In this document: one piece after another, positions 33,575 to 45,022 of the stretch
Layout: each line of letters opens with the position of its first letter
Position numbering within the stretch: the stretch's first letter is position 1
Source of the DNA: Umezawaea endophytica
Lineage (GTDB): Bacteria; Actinomycetota; Actinomycetes; Mycobacteriales; Pseudonocardiaceae
Direction: 5' to 3'
Length of the DNA: 64,000 nucleotides
Assembly: GCF_025061645.1 (NCBI RefSeq)
Contig: NZ_JANYMP010000022.1
Span: forward strand, 115,352-179,351
Notes under the pieces: generated by a model
Database searches by the model: none
Seen by the model: only the letters and a program-made list of their open reading frames with translations
Told to the model about the DNA's origin: nothing
Program-made: the position numbers and the translations under genes

Positions 33575-35305
33575 ATGTCTTCTCGTCGTTCTGTCTCGCT
33601 GGTCGCTGCCATTTTGGCGACCACAGCGAGTCTTCTGCCTGCTCTGGCCGGAGTAGCGGGCGCGGACCCGACTTCGACGCCTTCGTCGTCGTCCGCGGTC
33701 TCCACGCCCGCGGAGTCCAGCGTCGCACCGCCCGCGCCGTCCAGCGCGACGCCACCTGCGGAGACCTCGGCTTCGACGCCGACCTCCAGCTCGGAGGCAC
33801 CCGCGCCCGCCAAGGCCGAGGCGGTCGCCCCCGAGGCGGCCCTGAAGGCCGCCGCCGCCGACGACCCGTGGGAGCAGTCCCCGGTCTATACCAAGTGGCA
33901 GCAGCTCGGCGGCGCCGCGTTCGCGGGTGACCTGGTCGGCACCGAGGTCGTCCAGGCCAACGGCATTCGTTACGCCAGGTTCTCCAAGAACGTCACGATC
34001 ACCCACGACGCCGCGAATGGCGCGCACTGGTTCTCCGGTGCCATCGCGGGCGTGTGGAATGGCACCACCAATGGTCCGGACGGCGCAATCAGCGTGGCGA
34101 CCATGGACCAGGTCCCCGTTTCGCGTGGTTTCCAGGGGGGTGCGGCGTCCGCGTTCAGCAACGGCGTGTCCGTGTACTACTCCGACGCCTACGGCGCATT
34201 CCCCATCAGCGGGGCGATGCGGCAGAAGTACTGGGCGTACGGCAGCGTCAACGGCACGTTCGGCTGGCCGACCGCCGTGGAGAACGCCTGGGCCGACAAC
34301 AACGGGGGCCCGACCCAGATCACGTCCCAGAACTTCAGCGAGGCGGTCGCCCTCTTCAAGGGTCCGAGCGGCGTGGCCTACTGGATCAGCGGCGCCCTGC
34401 GCGACAAGTACCTCTCCGTCGACGGTCCGGTGGGCTTCAACGGCATGCTCACCGGTGACCAGACGGCCAGCGCCGGTTCCGGCTGGTACGTCGGCACCGA
34501 GACGGGCACCATCTACTGGTCGCCCAGCACGTCCGCTGTCCGGCTCGAAGGCCCGATCAACAGCAAGTTCTGGTCCGAGGGCGGCCCCAACGGTCGCTTC
34601 GGCTACCCGCTCGCGGACGTCGGCAAGGTCGGCGACGGCCAGTACGCGAACTTCACCACCCAGGTCACGGTCTTCCACTCGGACTCAAGGGGCACGCACT
34701 GGATCAGCGGTGCGCTGCGCGCGAAGTTCGAGGCACTCGGCGGCGTGACGGGTTCGCTCGGCTTCCCGACGTCGGACCAGTACTCGACCAACGGGCGGGA
34801 CGGCCTGTACGTCCTGTTCGGTCCGAACAAGGTGATCCTCTGGGGCGCCAACACCGGTGCCTTCCTGGTGCGCGACCAGTACCTGGCCAAGCTGCGCGCC
34901 GACGGTGACGTCGCCGACTACGGCCTGCCGATGACCGAGGTCGGTCCTGTTGGCCCGTACCAGTTCCAGCAGTTCCAGGCCGCGACGATCTTCGACGGCA
35001 ACGGCCGCTCCACGGTCACCCTCGGGTGGGACTTCCGTGAGGTGTGGTGGTACCTCGGCGGCACCAGCAGCCCGCTCGGCTACGCGTCGTCCGACTACCA
35101 GAGCTGGGGCAACGCCCAGTTCTACCAGCAGTTCGACTACGGCTACGTGCTCTGCGACTACAACGAGAACGTCTGCTACTACGACTACAACGGCGCTTCG
35201 GCGAAGTCCTCGAAGTCCGCTGTGGACGGTGCGAAGCCCGACATCGAGCAGGTGCGCCGCGAGGCCACCAAGATCTCGATCAACGGCGGCGCCCCGCGCG
35301 GCTGA
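33575..35305 (+). CDS. Secreted LGFP-repeat cell-wall protein
   Basis: 576 residues. A Sec signal peptide (MSSRRSVSLVAAILATTAS..., cleaved about after AGA, residue 30) leads to a Ser/Pro/Thr-rich linker to about 90. About nine LGFP-type repeats follow, for example KYWAYGSVNGTFGWP, KFWSEGGPNGRFGYP and KFEALGGVTGSLGFP. LGFP repeats occur in mycolyltransferases and other actinobacterial envelope proteins and are thought to bind the wall. No enzyme domain is present, so it is likely a structural or adhesive wall protein. ATG 33575 has GGGGGG upstream; an in-frame ATG at 33473 would bury the signal peptide. Confidence 0.87.
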   Translation: MSSRRSVSLVAAILATTASLLPALAGVAGADPTSTPSSSSAVSTPAESSVAPPAPSSATPPAETSASTPTSSSEAPAPAKAEAVAPEAALKAAAADDPWEQSPVYTKWQQLGGAAFAGDLVGTEVVQANGIRYARFSKNVTITHDAANGAHWFSGAIAGVWNGTTNGPDGAISVATMDQVPVSRGFQGGAASAFSNGVSVYYSDAYGAFPISGAMRQKYWAYGSVNGTFGWPTAVENAWADNNGGPTQITSQNFSEAVALFKGPSGVAYWISGALRDKYLSVDGPVGFNGMLTGDQTASAGSGWYVGTETGTIYWSPSTSAVRLEGPINSKFWSEGGPNGRFGYPLADVGKVGDGQYANFTTQVTVFHSDSRGTHWISGALRAKFEALGGVTGSLGFPTSDQYSTNGRDGLYVLFGPNKVILWGANTGAFLVRDQYLAKLRADGDVADYGLPMTEVGPVGPYQFQQFQAATIFDGNGRSTVTLGWDFREVWWYLGGTSSPLGYASSDYQSWGNAQFYQQFDYGYVLCDYNENVCYYDYNGASAKSSKSAVDGAKPDIEQVRREATKISINGGAPRG

Positions 35306-35316
35306 CGTCCCCTGAC

Positions 35317-35356
35317 CACGAGGGCCGGTGCGCGTTCCAGCGCACCGGCCCTCGTG
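35317..35356 (+). terminator. 17-bp terminator after the LGFP gene
   Basis: Arms 35317-35333 and 35340-35356 (CACGAGGGCCGGTGCGC and its complement) pair perfectly around GTTCCA, 11 bases after the stop. Confidence 0.87.
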
Positions 35357-35442
35357 CTTTCCCGGACCAGGTGCGGTGGCACGGGGTGCGCCGGCCGCCC
35401 CGTAAACTGGCCGACCGACGTCGTCGGATCCCGAGGAGCAGC

Positions 35443-36165
35443 GTGAGCCACGTTCATCCCAGTGCCGTCATCGGTGACGGAGTAGTCCTCGGTGAGCGGG
35501 TCACCATCGGGCCGAACGCGGTCGTGCTCGGCCCCGCGAAGATCGGTGACGACTGCTGGATCGGTCCCGGCTGCGTGATCGGCACCCCGCCGGAGCTGAG
35601 CAGCGAGCCGCACAACCGCGCGTGGGACGGCGATCTGGCGCACAGCGGTGTCGAGATCGGCCCGCGCACGGTGGTGCGCGAGCTGAGCACCATCCACCAG
35701 GGCAGCTACCGCCCGACCAGGGTCGGCGCCGACTGCTGGCTGCTCAACCGGGTGTACGTCGCGCACGACAGCCAGGTCGGCGACGGCGTCACGCTGTCCG
35801 CGGGGACCAGCCTCGGCGGCCACGTGCAGATCGGCGACCGGGTCAACGTCGGGATGAACGCCGTGGTGCACCAGCGCCGGGTGATCGGGCCGGGCGCGAT
35901 GGTCGGCATGGGCGGCGCGGTGACCAAGGACGTGCCGCCGTTCGCCATGGCCTACGGGAACCCGGCCAGGCTGAACGGGGTGAACGCGGTCGGCATGACG
36001 CGCTCCGGCATGGGGGAGGACGTGGTGCGCCTGCTGGCCGCGGCCTACGCCGAGCTGCTGGTGCCCGCCGACCTCCCGGAGGAGCTGCGGGAGGCGTTCA
36101 CCTGGTGGTTCGACGTGAAACCCGCGAAGCCGCTGGCGTCGAGCGAAGCCCCTCTGCCGCTGTGA
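35443..36165 (+). CDS. LpxA-like hexapeptide acyltransferase
   Basis: 240 residues. It is a left-handed β-helix from residue 1 (HPSAVIGDGVVLGERVTIGPNAVVLGPAKIG) and resembles UDP-GlcNAc O-acyltransferase LpxA. The catalytic His equivalent is present in VYVAHDSQVGDG. The helical C-terminal domain of LpxA is partly kept (LAAAYAELLVPADLPEELREAFTWW). Gram-positive bacteria make no lipid A, so a sugar O- or N-acyltransferase using acyl-ACP or acyl-CoA is likelier, perhaps with the ACP of the Lux-type operon 8 kb upstream. GTG 35443 follows GAGGAG. Confidence 0.82.
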   Translation: MSHVHPSAVIGDGVVLGERVTIGPNAVVLGPAKIGDDCWIGPGCVIGTPPELSSEPHNRAWDGDLAHSGVEIGPRTVVRELSTIHQGSYRPTRVGADCWLLNRVYVAHDSQVGDGVTLSAGTSLGGHVQIGDRVNVGMNAVVHQRRVIGPGAMVGMGGAVTKDVPPFAMAYGNPARLNGVNAVGMTRSGMGEDVVRLLAAAYAELLVPADLPEELREAFTWWFDVKPAKPLASSEAPLPL

Positions 36166-36169
36166 TCGC

Positions 36170-36207
36170 GGTGGCGGCTTCCACGGTGTGAGCCGGAAGC
36201 CGCCACC
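36170..36207. terminator. Bidirectional terminator, 13-bp stem
   Basis: GGTGGCGGCTTCC (36170-36182) and GGAAGCCGCCACC (36195-36207) flank a 12-base loop between the convergent acyltransferase (stop 36165) and HAD gene (stop at 36213). Confidence 0.75.
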
Positions 36208-36212
36208 CGCGG

Positions 36213-37046
36213 TCAGAACCAGCGTTCCAGCACCAGCGCCACGCCGTCCTCCAGGTGCGAGGCCGTCACCTCGTCGGCCACGTCCAGCGCCTCCTGGTGC
36301 GCGTTCGCCATCGCCACCCCGTGGCCCGCCCAGGACAGCATCGGCACGTCGTTCGGCATGTCCCCGAACGCGATCACGGCCGCCGCGTCCACGCCGAACC
36401 GGTCGGCCACGTCGGACAGGCCTGAGGCCTTCGTCACGTTCGGCGCCGAGATCTCGATCAGCCCCGAGTTGCTGGAGTAGGTGATCTCGACCTCGTCGCC
36501 GAGCAGCGCGTTCGCCGCCAGCGCCATCTCCGCGCTCGTCATCTTCTCGTGCCCGACCAGCAGCTTGATCGCCTGGTGGCCCAGCACCTCCGCCCTGGTC
36601 ACCGCGCGGTGGTCGCTGTCGCGCCACGGGTGCCGGTAGCCGGTCTCGGCGACGAACGGCTGGACGTCCTCGCTGACCGCGGTGGTGCCCACGCGCTCGG
36701 TCGCCACCGAGCAGCCGGGGAGCGCGGCGTCCAGCGCGCTCGCCAGGTCGGCCAGCCGCACCGGGTCGAGCCCGGTCTGCCACACGACGCGGTCCGCGCC
36801 GATGTCGTAGAGCACCGCGCCGTTGGCGCACACCGCGTAGCCGGTCGTCCCCGCGGCCTCCGCGATCATCGGCACCCAGCGCGGCGGGCGGCCCGTGACC
36901 AGCACGAACGGGATGTCCGACGCCTGCACCCTGCTGATCGCGGACGCTGTTCGCGCACTCACCCGCTCGCCCGGTCCGAGCAGGGTTCCGTCAACGTCCG
37001 AGGCAACCAGCCGAGGTCTTTCCACCTGCCCATAGTGCCTTGTCAC
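36213..37046 (-). CDS. HAD-superfamily Cof-type phosphatase
   Basis: 277 residues of the Cof/YkrA-type HAD hydrolases (class IIB cap). Motif I is VASDVDGTLL (nucleophile and acid Asp), motif II is VLVTGRPPR, and motif IV is VIAFGDMPNDVPML. These proteins dephosphorylate sugar phosphates and cofactors such as FMN or PLP. The frame's first ATG at 37046 places motif I at about residue 16, which is normal. Substrate unknown. It diverges from the LLM gene across about 60 bases. Confidence 0.87.
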   Translation of the reverse strand: MTRHYGQVERPRLVASDVDGTLLGPGERVSARTASAISRVQASDIPFVLVTGRPPRWVPMIAEAAGTTGYAVCANGAVLYDIGADRVVWQTGLDPVRLADLASALDAALPGCSVATERVGTTAVSEDVQPFVAETGYRHPWRDSDHRAVTRAEVLGHQAIKLLVGHEKMTSAEMALAANALLGDEVEITYSSNSGLIEISAPNVTKASGLSDVADRFGVDAAAVIAFGDMPNDVPMLSWAGHGVAMANAHQEALDVADEVTASHLEDGVALVLERWF

Positions 37047-37105
37047 CAGGAGTGGTCGGTGAACGCCGCTTCGCCTCCGGTCGACGACCTCGTTACTGTC
37101 TGCGG

Positions 37106-38008
37106 GTGCGCATTGGCATCGTGATCCTGCCCGAACACCGCTGGTGGGTGGCTGAACCGAAGTGGCGGGCGGCTGAGGAGTTCGGTTTCCACCACGCGTG
37201 GACCTACGACCACCTGGGCTGGCGCAGCCTGGTCGACGGCCCGTGGTTCTCCGCGATCCCGACCCTCACGGCCGCCGCGATGGTCACGTCGCGCATCCGC
37301 CTCGGCACCTTCGTGGCGAGCCCGAACTTCCGGCACCCGGTGCCCTTCGCGCGGGAACTGCTGACGATCGACGACGTCTCCGACGGCCGCTTCACCCTCG
37401 GCGTCGGCGCGGGCGGCGCGGGCTACGACACCACGGTGCTGGGCGCCGAGCCGGTCGCGCCCGCGGTGCGCACGGCCAGGTTCGGCGAGTTCGTCGAACT
37501 GCTCGACCAGTTGCTGACCAGGGACCGCACCACCTTCCGCGGAGAGCACTTCGCCGCGGAGGAGGCCCGCGGCGCTCCTGGCTGCGTGCAGCGCCCGAGG
37601 CTGCCGTTCCTGATCGCGGCGAACGGCCCCAAGGCGATGAAGGTCGCCGCGGCCTACGGCACCGGCTGGGTCACCACCGGGCCGCCGACGGAGGACGACG
37701 ACGCCTGGTGGCGCGGTGTCGCCGAGATCGCGGCCAGGTTCGACGACACCCTGGCGGCGATCGGTCGCGAGCGCTGGACGGCGGACCGCTACCTCAACCT
37801 CGACTCCGCGCCGGTGTACTCGCTGAGCAGCGTCGAGCGCTTCCGCGACGCGGTCGGCCGCGCCCGTGAGCTGGGCTTCACCGACGCCGTCGCGCACTGG
37901 CCGCGGGAGGACGGCGTCTACGCGGGCCGCGAGTCGGTGCTCGAACAGGTCGCGGCGGACGTCCTCCCCGAGCTGACCTCCTCTAGCCCGCCGACCGCCA
38001 CCCGCTGA
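37106..38008 (+). CDS. LLM-class (F420-type) flavin oxidoreductase
   Basis: 300-residue luciferase-like (β/α)8-barrel oxidoreductase, a fold that in actinobacteria commonly uses coenzyme F420. Features are RIGIVILPEHRWWVAEPKWRAAEEFGF, AWTYDHLGW, RIRLGTFVASPNFRHPVPFARELLTIDDVSDGRFTLGVGAG and LIAANGPKAMKVAA. GTG 37106 fits the conserved N terminus. Its 3' end overlaps the end of the opposite-strand PIG-L gene by 26 bases. Despite the fold it is not a luciferase α/β pair, so it does not complete the Lux-like operon in an obvious way. Confidence 0.87.
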   Translation: MRIGIVILPEHRWWVAEPKWRAAEEFGFHHAWTYDHLGWRSLVDGPWFSAIPTLTAAAMVTSRIRLGTFVASPNFRHPVPFARELLTIDDVSDGRFTLGVGAGGAGYDTTVLGAEPVAPAVRTARFGEFVELLDQLLTRDRTTFRGEHFAAEEARGAPGCVQRPRLPFLIAANGPKAMKVAAAYGTGWVTTGPPTEDDDAWWRGVAEIAARFDDTLAAIGRERWTADRYLNLDSAPVYSLSSVERFRDAVGRARELGFTDAVAHWPREDGVYAGRESVLEQVAADVLPELTSSSPPTATR

Positions 38009-39806
38009 ACTCGGCGTCGGTGCGCGTCTGCGCGTTCACCCGCAGCCGCGCGTCCGGGCCGATCGCCAGCACCATCGCGCAGGACTTCACGTCGGTCAGC
38101 ACCGTCGGGGAGTCGACGGTGTCGCCGTTCATGCCGGACCACGGGTCGAACCCGCCGTCCGCGCGCTCGCGGGTGATCGCCACCTTGCCCCTGTCGTCCC
38201 GGCCGACCAGCGTCAACCGGCCGTCGCGCGACACCCCCGCGACGTCACCCGACCCGCCGGGGCCGGGGAGGGTGACCGGCGGGGACCAGCCCGTCGGGCC
38301 CCGTTCGCTGACCGCGACCTCGCCGGAGTTCGCCACCCGGTAGGCCAGCGCGTTCGAGCCGATCGCCACGGGAGCCCCCGCGGGTTTGACCGAGCCGAAC
38401 GGCCGCCACCCGCCCTGCCAGTGCTGGAGCCCGTCGGGGCCCATCGCGAACAGCTCCACGCCGTCCGGTCCGCTGACCGCGCCGAGCCCGTCGCGGAACC
38501 CCGACCCGCCGAGGTCGGTCCACCTGTCCTGCCACGAACCGGAGCCGTCCTGCTCCAGCCTGCTGACCCCGTCCGAGCCGTTGAGCACGAACAGCGCCAG
38601 CCGCCCGTCCGCCATCGCGACGACCGTCGGCGTGGACACCCCGTCGGAGCCGTCCGGGCTGCCGAGACCGGTCCACCGGCCTCCGCGCCAGCAGGCGATC
38701 GTGTCGTCGTCCTGCCTGCGGCCGCACACCTCCAGGCCGTGGCGGCCCGTGGCGACGGACACGCCCGGCACCAGTGGTCCGCCGGGGTCGCCGAGGTCCG
38801 CGTGCTCCCAGGAGTCGCCGCTCCAGGACCGCAGCCTGCCCGAGAGCACGGCGAACGCCCACGGCTTTCCGCTCTCGTCGCGGCCCGCCCAGGACACCCC
38901 GCGCGGCCACCGCTGGTACATCCGGCGCGGCCAGTTGTCGTAGCTGGCCTGCTTGCCCATCAGCGGGTCGTGCTCCTTGTAGCGCTCGAAGTCGGCGAGC
39001 TTCTGCTGCTGCTGGGCGGGGTGCAGGTTCACCGGCGACTGCTCGATGTTGTAGTCGCGGTAGCCGAACTCCAGGAACACCGGCCGACGCGCGGAGTCGC
39101 GGTAGTTCCGCGCCGCGGCCTCGGTGAACTTGGCCGTCATCAGGTGGTCGGGGTGGTCGTGGAACGGCTTCCAGTGCGGGTAGTCCTTGCGCGGCTCGGA
39201 GTCCTGGGTGCGGATGACGGTCGGCTGGAACCGCTCCATCAGCGTCTGGAGCATGTCCAGCAGCTCGTACCGGCGGTACGTGGAGGCCTTGGCCATCCGC
39301 GAGCCGCGCGGCTGCACGGTGGGGATCCGCACCGACTCGTTCTGGTCGGCCCACAGCCTGCGCAGGGCGTGCCCGCCGCCCGGCGCCGTGCGCGTGCCGT
39401 CCTCCGGCAGGTTCACGAAGATCAGCTTGATGGACGGGCGGGCGCGCAGCGAGTACTGCTCGACCTGGTGGTCCGCGTCGATCCGCAGCGGTTCGCCGAC
39501 CCAGTCGTCGACCACGTCCGCCATCGCCGCGTAGGCGGCCCGGACACCGGCCTGCCTGCCCGCGATGTACTCGGCGGGGTCCGAGGCGGCGGCCTCCCCA
39601 CCGGTCAGGAAGACTGTCACCACGGCCCGTCCGGCGCGCACGTCGTCGCGCACGTCCGGGTTCATGAACAGCAGGTCGTCGTCCTGGTGGGCGACGACCT
39701 GGAGCGACAACGGGCTGGAATCGCGCGGAGGCTCACCGGGCCTCGGCGCGCAGGCCAGCAAGAAGACCGTGAGGATCAGCGCCGCGAACACCCTGAGTCG
39801 TGGCAC
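37983..39806 (-). CDS. PIG-L deacetylase lipoprotein with C-terminal propeller
   Basis: 607 residues. A lipoprotein signal (VPRLRVFAALILTVFLLAC, Cys19) is followed by a PIG-L zinc deacetylase domain. Its first metal motif AHQDDDLLF differs from the usual AHPDDE, and the second His region is HDHPDH. From about residue 300 a propeller-like domain with repeated WxxxG-type blades follows (GRWTGLGSPDGS, RWTDLGGSGF). The family removes N-acetyl groups from GlcNAc-type sugars; here it would act outside the membrane, perhaps on envelope glycan. GTG 39806 is chosen because it starts the signal peptide; the frame is open further upstream. Confidence 0.82.
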   Translation of the reverse strand: MPRLRVFAALILTVFLLACAPRPGEPPRDSSPLSLQVVAHQDDDLLFMNPDVRDDVRAGRAVVTVFLTGGEAAASDPAEYIAGRQAGVRAAYAAMADVVDDWVGEPLRIDADHQVEQYSLRARPSIKLIFVNLPEDGTRTAPGGGHALRRLWADQNESVRIPTVQPRGSRMAKASTYRRYELLDMLQTLMERFQPTVIRTQDSEPRKDYPHWKPFHDHPDHLMTAKFTEAAARNYRDSARRPVFLEFGYRDYNIEQSPVNLHPAQQQQKLADFERYKEHDPLMGKQASYDNWPRRMYQRWPRGVSWAGRDESGKPWAFAVLSGRLRSWSGDSWEHADLGDPGGPLVPGVSVATGRHGLEVCGRRQDDDTIACWRGGRWTGLGSPDGSDGVSTPTVVAMADGRLALFVLNGSDGVSRLEQDGSGSWQDRWTDLGGSGFRDGLGAVSGPDGVELFAMGPDGLQHWQGGWRPFGSVKPAGAPVAIGSNALAYRVANSGEVAVSERGPTGWSPPVTLPGPGGSGDVAGVSRDGRLTLVGRDDRGKVAITRERADGGFDPWSGMNGDTVDSPTVLTDVKSCAMVLAIGPDARLRVNAQTRTDAEFSGWRSAG

Positions 39807-40029
39807 AGCGCTTACGAGGGCAAGCTGTCGTTGGTCCGCACATGTCCGCCCTGGTGGTGCCGTGGTGAAGCGAGGGGCAGCAGTCCGCCCTCGTGACAGC
39901 GCGTAGTTTATCCGTTGGTACGACGACGGATCCAAACAGGTGTGATCCGAGGTGGGTTGGGCAACGCACACGTCATCCCAGACGTCCTGGGGGTCGGGTG
40001 GGTTGCACGAACCGACCGGAAAGGAACCC

Positions 40030-41022
40030 ATGCGTTTGTCGGTCGTCATCCCGTGCTTCAACGAGGAGCGCGGTCTGGCACAACTGCACGAGGAACTCAG
40101 CCGGGTGCTGCCGGGGGTGGCCGAGGAGTTCGAGGTCATCCTCGTCGACGACGGCAGCTCCGACGGCACCCTGCGGGAGCTGCGCGCCCTCGCGGAGTCG
40201 GACCCCAGGTTCACCTACCTGGCGCTGAGTCGGAACTTCGGCAAGGAAGCCGCGATGCTGGCCGGTCTGAGCCAGTCGCGCGGCGAGGTCGTGGCGATCA
40301 TGGACGCCGACCTCCAGCACCCGCCCGAGCTGCTCGGGCAGATGACGTCGCTGCTGTCCAACGGCTACGACCAGGTGGTGGCGCGGCGGACCCGGCACGG
40401 CGAGCCGGTGCTGCGGAAGATGATCTCGAAGCTCTACTACCGCGTGATCAACAAGGTGGTGGACGTCGAGCTGGAGGACGGTGTCGGCGACTTCCGGGTG
40501 CTGACCAGGCGCGCGGTGCAGGCGCTGCTGTCGCTCGGCGAGTACAACCGGTTCTCCAAGGGCCTGTTCGCCTGGATCGGCTTCGACACCGCGATCGTCG
40601 ACTACGAGAACGTGCTCCGGCAGGCGGGCGACAGCACCTGGACGTTCCGCAAGCTGCTCAACTACGGCATCGACGGCGTGGTGTCGTTCAACAACCGCCC
40701 GCTGCGCCTGGCGATCTACCTCGGCGGGCTGGTGACAGCGTTGTCATTCGGGTACGCCGCGTGGCTGCTCGTCTACGCGCTGCGCGACGGCGTGGCCGTG
40801 CCCGGCTACCTGACCCTGATGTGCGGCGTGCTCGGCCTCGGCGGCCTGCAACTGCTGTTCCTCGGGGTGATCGGCGAGTACCTCGGCCGGATCTACTACG
40901 AGTCCAAGCAGCGGCCGCACTTCCTGGTGAAGGAGTCGAGCGGTCCCCGTGAGGTGCCGGTCGCCGTGCCGCTGGGCCGCGACTCGGCCGGTGGCCAGTT
41001 CCTGGAGCGGTCGGCGCCGTGA
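40030..41022 (+). CDS. GT2 polyprenyl-phosphate glycosyltransferase (GtrB/DPM1-like)
   Basis: 330 residues. The GT-A domain has VVIPCFNEERGL, DDGSSDGTLREL and the metal-binding DADLQHPPELL. Two C-terminal membrane helices follow (about 237-260 and 270-293), as in GtrB and ArnC-type enzymes that make polyprenyl-phosphate sugars at the inner membrane face. ATG 40030 is preceded by AAGGA. It is coupled by GTGA overlap to gtrA and through it to the large YfhO-like gene, a complete sugar-transfer cassette. The sugar is unknown. Confidence 0.9.
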   Translation: MRLSVVIPCFNEERGLAQLHEELSRVLPGVAEEFEVILVDDGSSDGTLRELRALAESDPRFTYLALSRNFGKEAAMLAGLSQSRGEVVAIMDADLQHPPELLGQMTSLLSNGYDQVVARRTRHGEPVLRKMISKLYYRVINKVVDVELEDGVGDFRVLTRRAVQALLSLGEYNRFSKGLFAWIGFDTAIVDYENVLRQAGDSTWTFRKLLNYGIDGVVSFNNRPLRLAIYLGGLVTALSFGYAAWLLVYALRDGVAVPGYLTLMCGVLGLGGLQLLFLGVIGEYLGRIYYESKQRPHFLVKESSGPREVPVAVPLGRDSAGGQFLERSAP

Positions 41023-41428
41023 TCGGGAAGTCCACCCTGGGGCGGGTCATCCGGTTCGGTCTGGTCGGAGTGGTCAACACCGCCGTCTACTACGGGCTGT
41101 ACCTGCTGTTCAAGCTCGTGCTGCCCTACCTCGCGGCCCACGTGCTGGGGTTCTGCCTGGCGATGGTCGGGTCGTACTTCCTGAGCTGCTACTTCACCTT
41201 CCGCACGCGTCCGACGTGGAAGAAGTTCCTGCTCTTCCCGCTGTCGAACGCCACCAACTTCGTGATCAGCACGGTCGGTCTGTACGTGCTCGTCGGTTGG
41301 TTCGGGATGAACCAGCAGGTCGCGCCCCTCGTCGCCGCCGCGGCCGCGATCCCGCTGACCTTCGTGGTCGCCCAGTTCGTGCTCATCGACCGCAGCGTCG
41401 AAGTCGAAGTCGAAAGAGAGCTCAAGTC

Positions 41429-41432
<4 letters not shown>
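41019..41432 (+). CDS. GtrA-family membrane protein
   Basis: 137 residues with four membrane helices. The start IRFGLVGVVNTAVYYGLYLLF and the SYFLSCYFTFRTRPTW loop are typical of GtrA, which is believed to help flip polyprenyl-phosphate sugars or partner the GtrB transferase. GTG 41019 overlaps the gtrB-like stop. Its own stop overlaps the start of the next gene (TTGA). The arrangement parallels the mycobacterial Rv3789 GtrA-like protein of arabinogalactan assembly. Confidence 0.87.
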
Positions 41433-44772
<3,340 letters not shown>

Positions 44773-44782
44773 TCAAGACCCG

Positions 44783-44830
44783 ATGGTGATCGCCCGGTGG
44801 GACGCAGGTTTCCTACCGGGCGATCACCAT
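44783..44830 (+). terminator. 16-bp terminator after glf
   Basis: ATGGTGATCGCCCGGT (44783-44798) and ACCGGGCGATCACCAT (44815-44830) pair perfectly with a 16-base loop, 10 bases after the glf stop, and TTTGTG follows. It separates glf from glfT2, whose own promoter should lie in 44831-45022. Confidence 0.85.
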
Positions 44831-45022
44831 TTGTGAACACGGTGGAACGCGAAACGCCCGAACGGGCGTTGAACGGGCTCGTAGGTAGTATGAGGGCAAC
44901 GCCGCCGCACCTGATCCACGACTCGTGGCGTTCGCGGTGCGGCGAAGCACGCCATGACCACACGTCGAACGTTCGATTCTGAACCCGAAACCGCGTTGAT
45001 GGCGGTTCGCCGGAGGAAGCAC

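Noticed and set aside
37106..38008. LLM oxidoreductase as the missing luciferase of the LuxC/LuxE operon
   Set aside because: It is a single-chain F420-type LLM protein on a separate transcription unit, with no second luciferase subunit.
44853..44870. AACGCCC-GAAC-GGGCGTT hairpin upstream of glfT2
   Set aside because: The 7-bp stem is short, and such palindromes are common by chance at this GC content; no gene end lies beside it.
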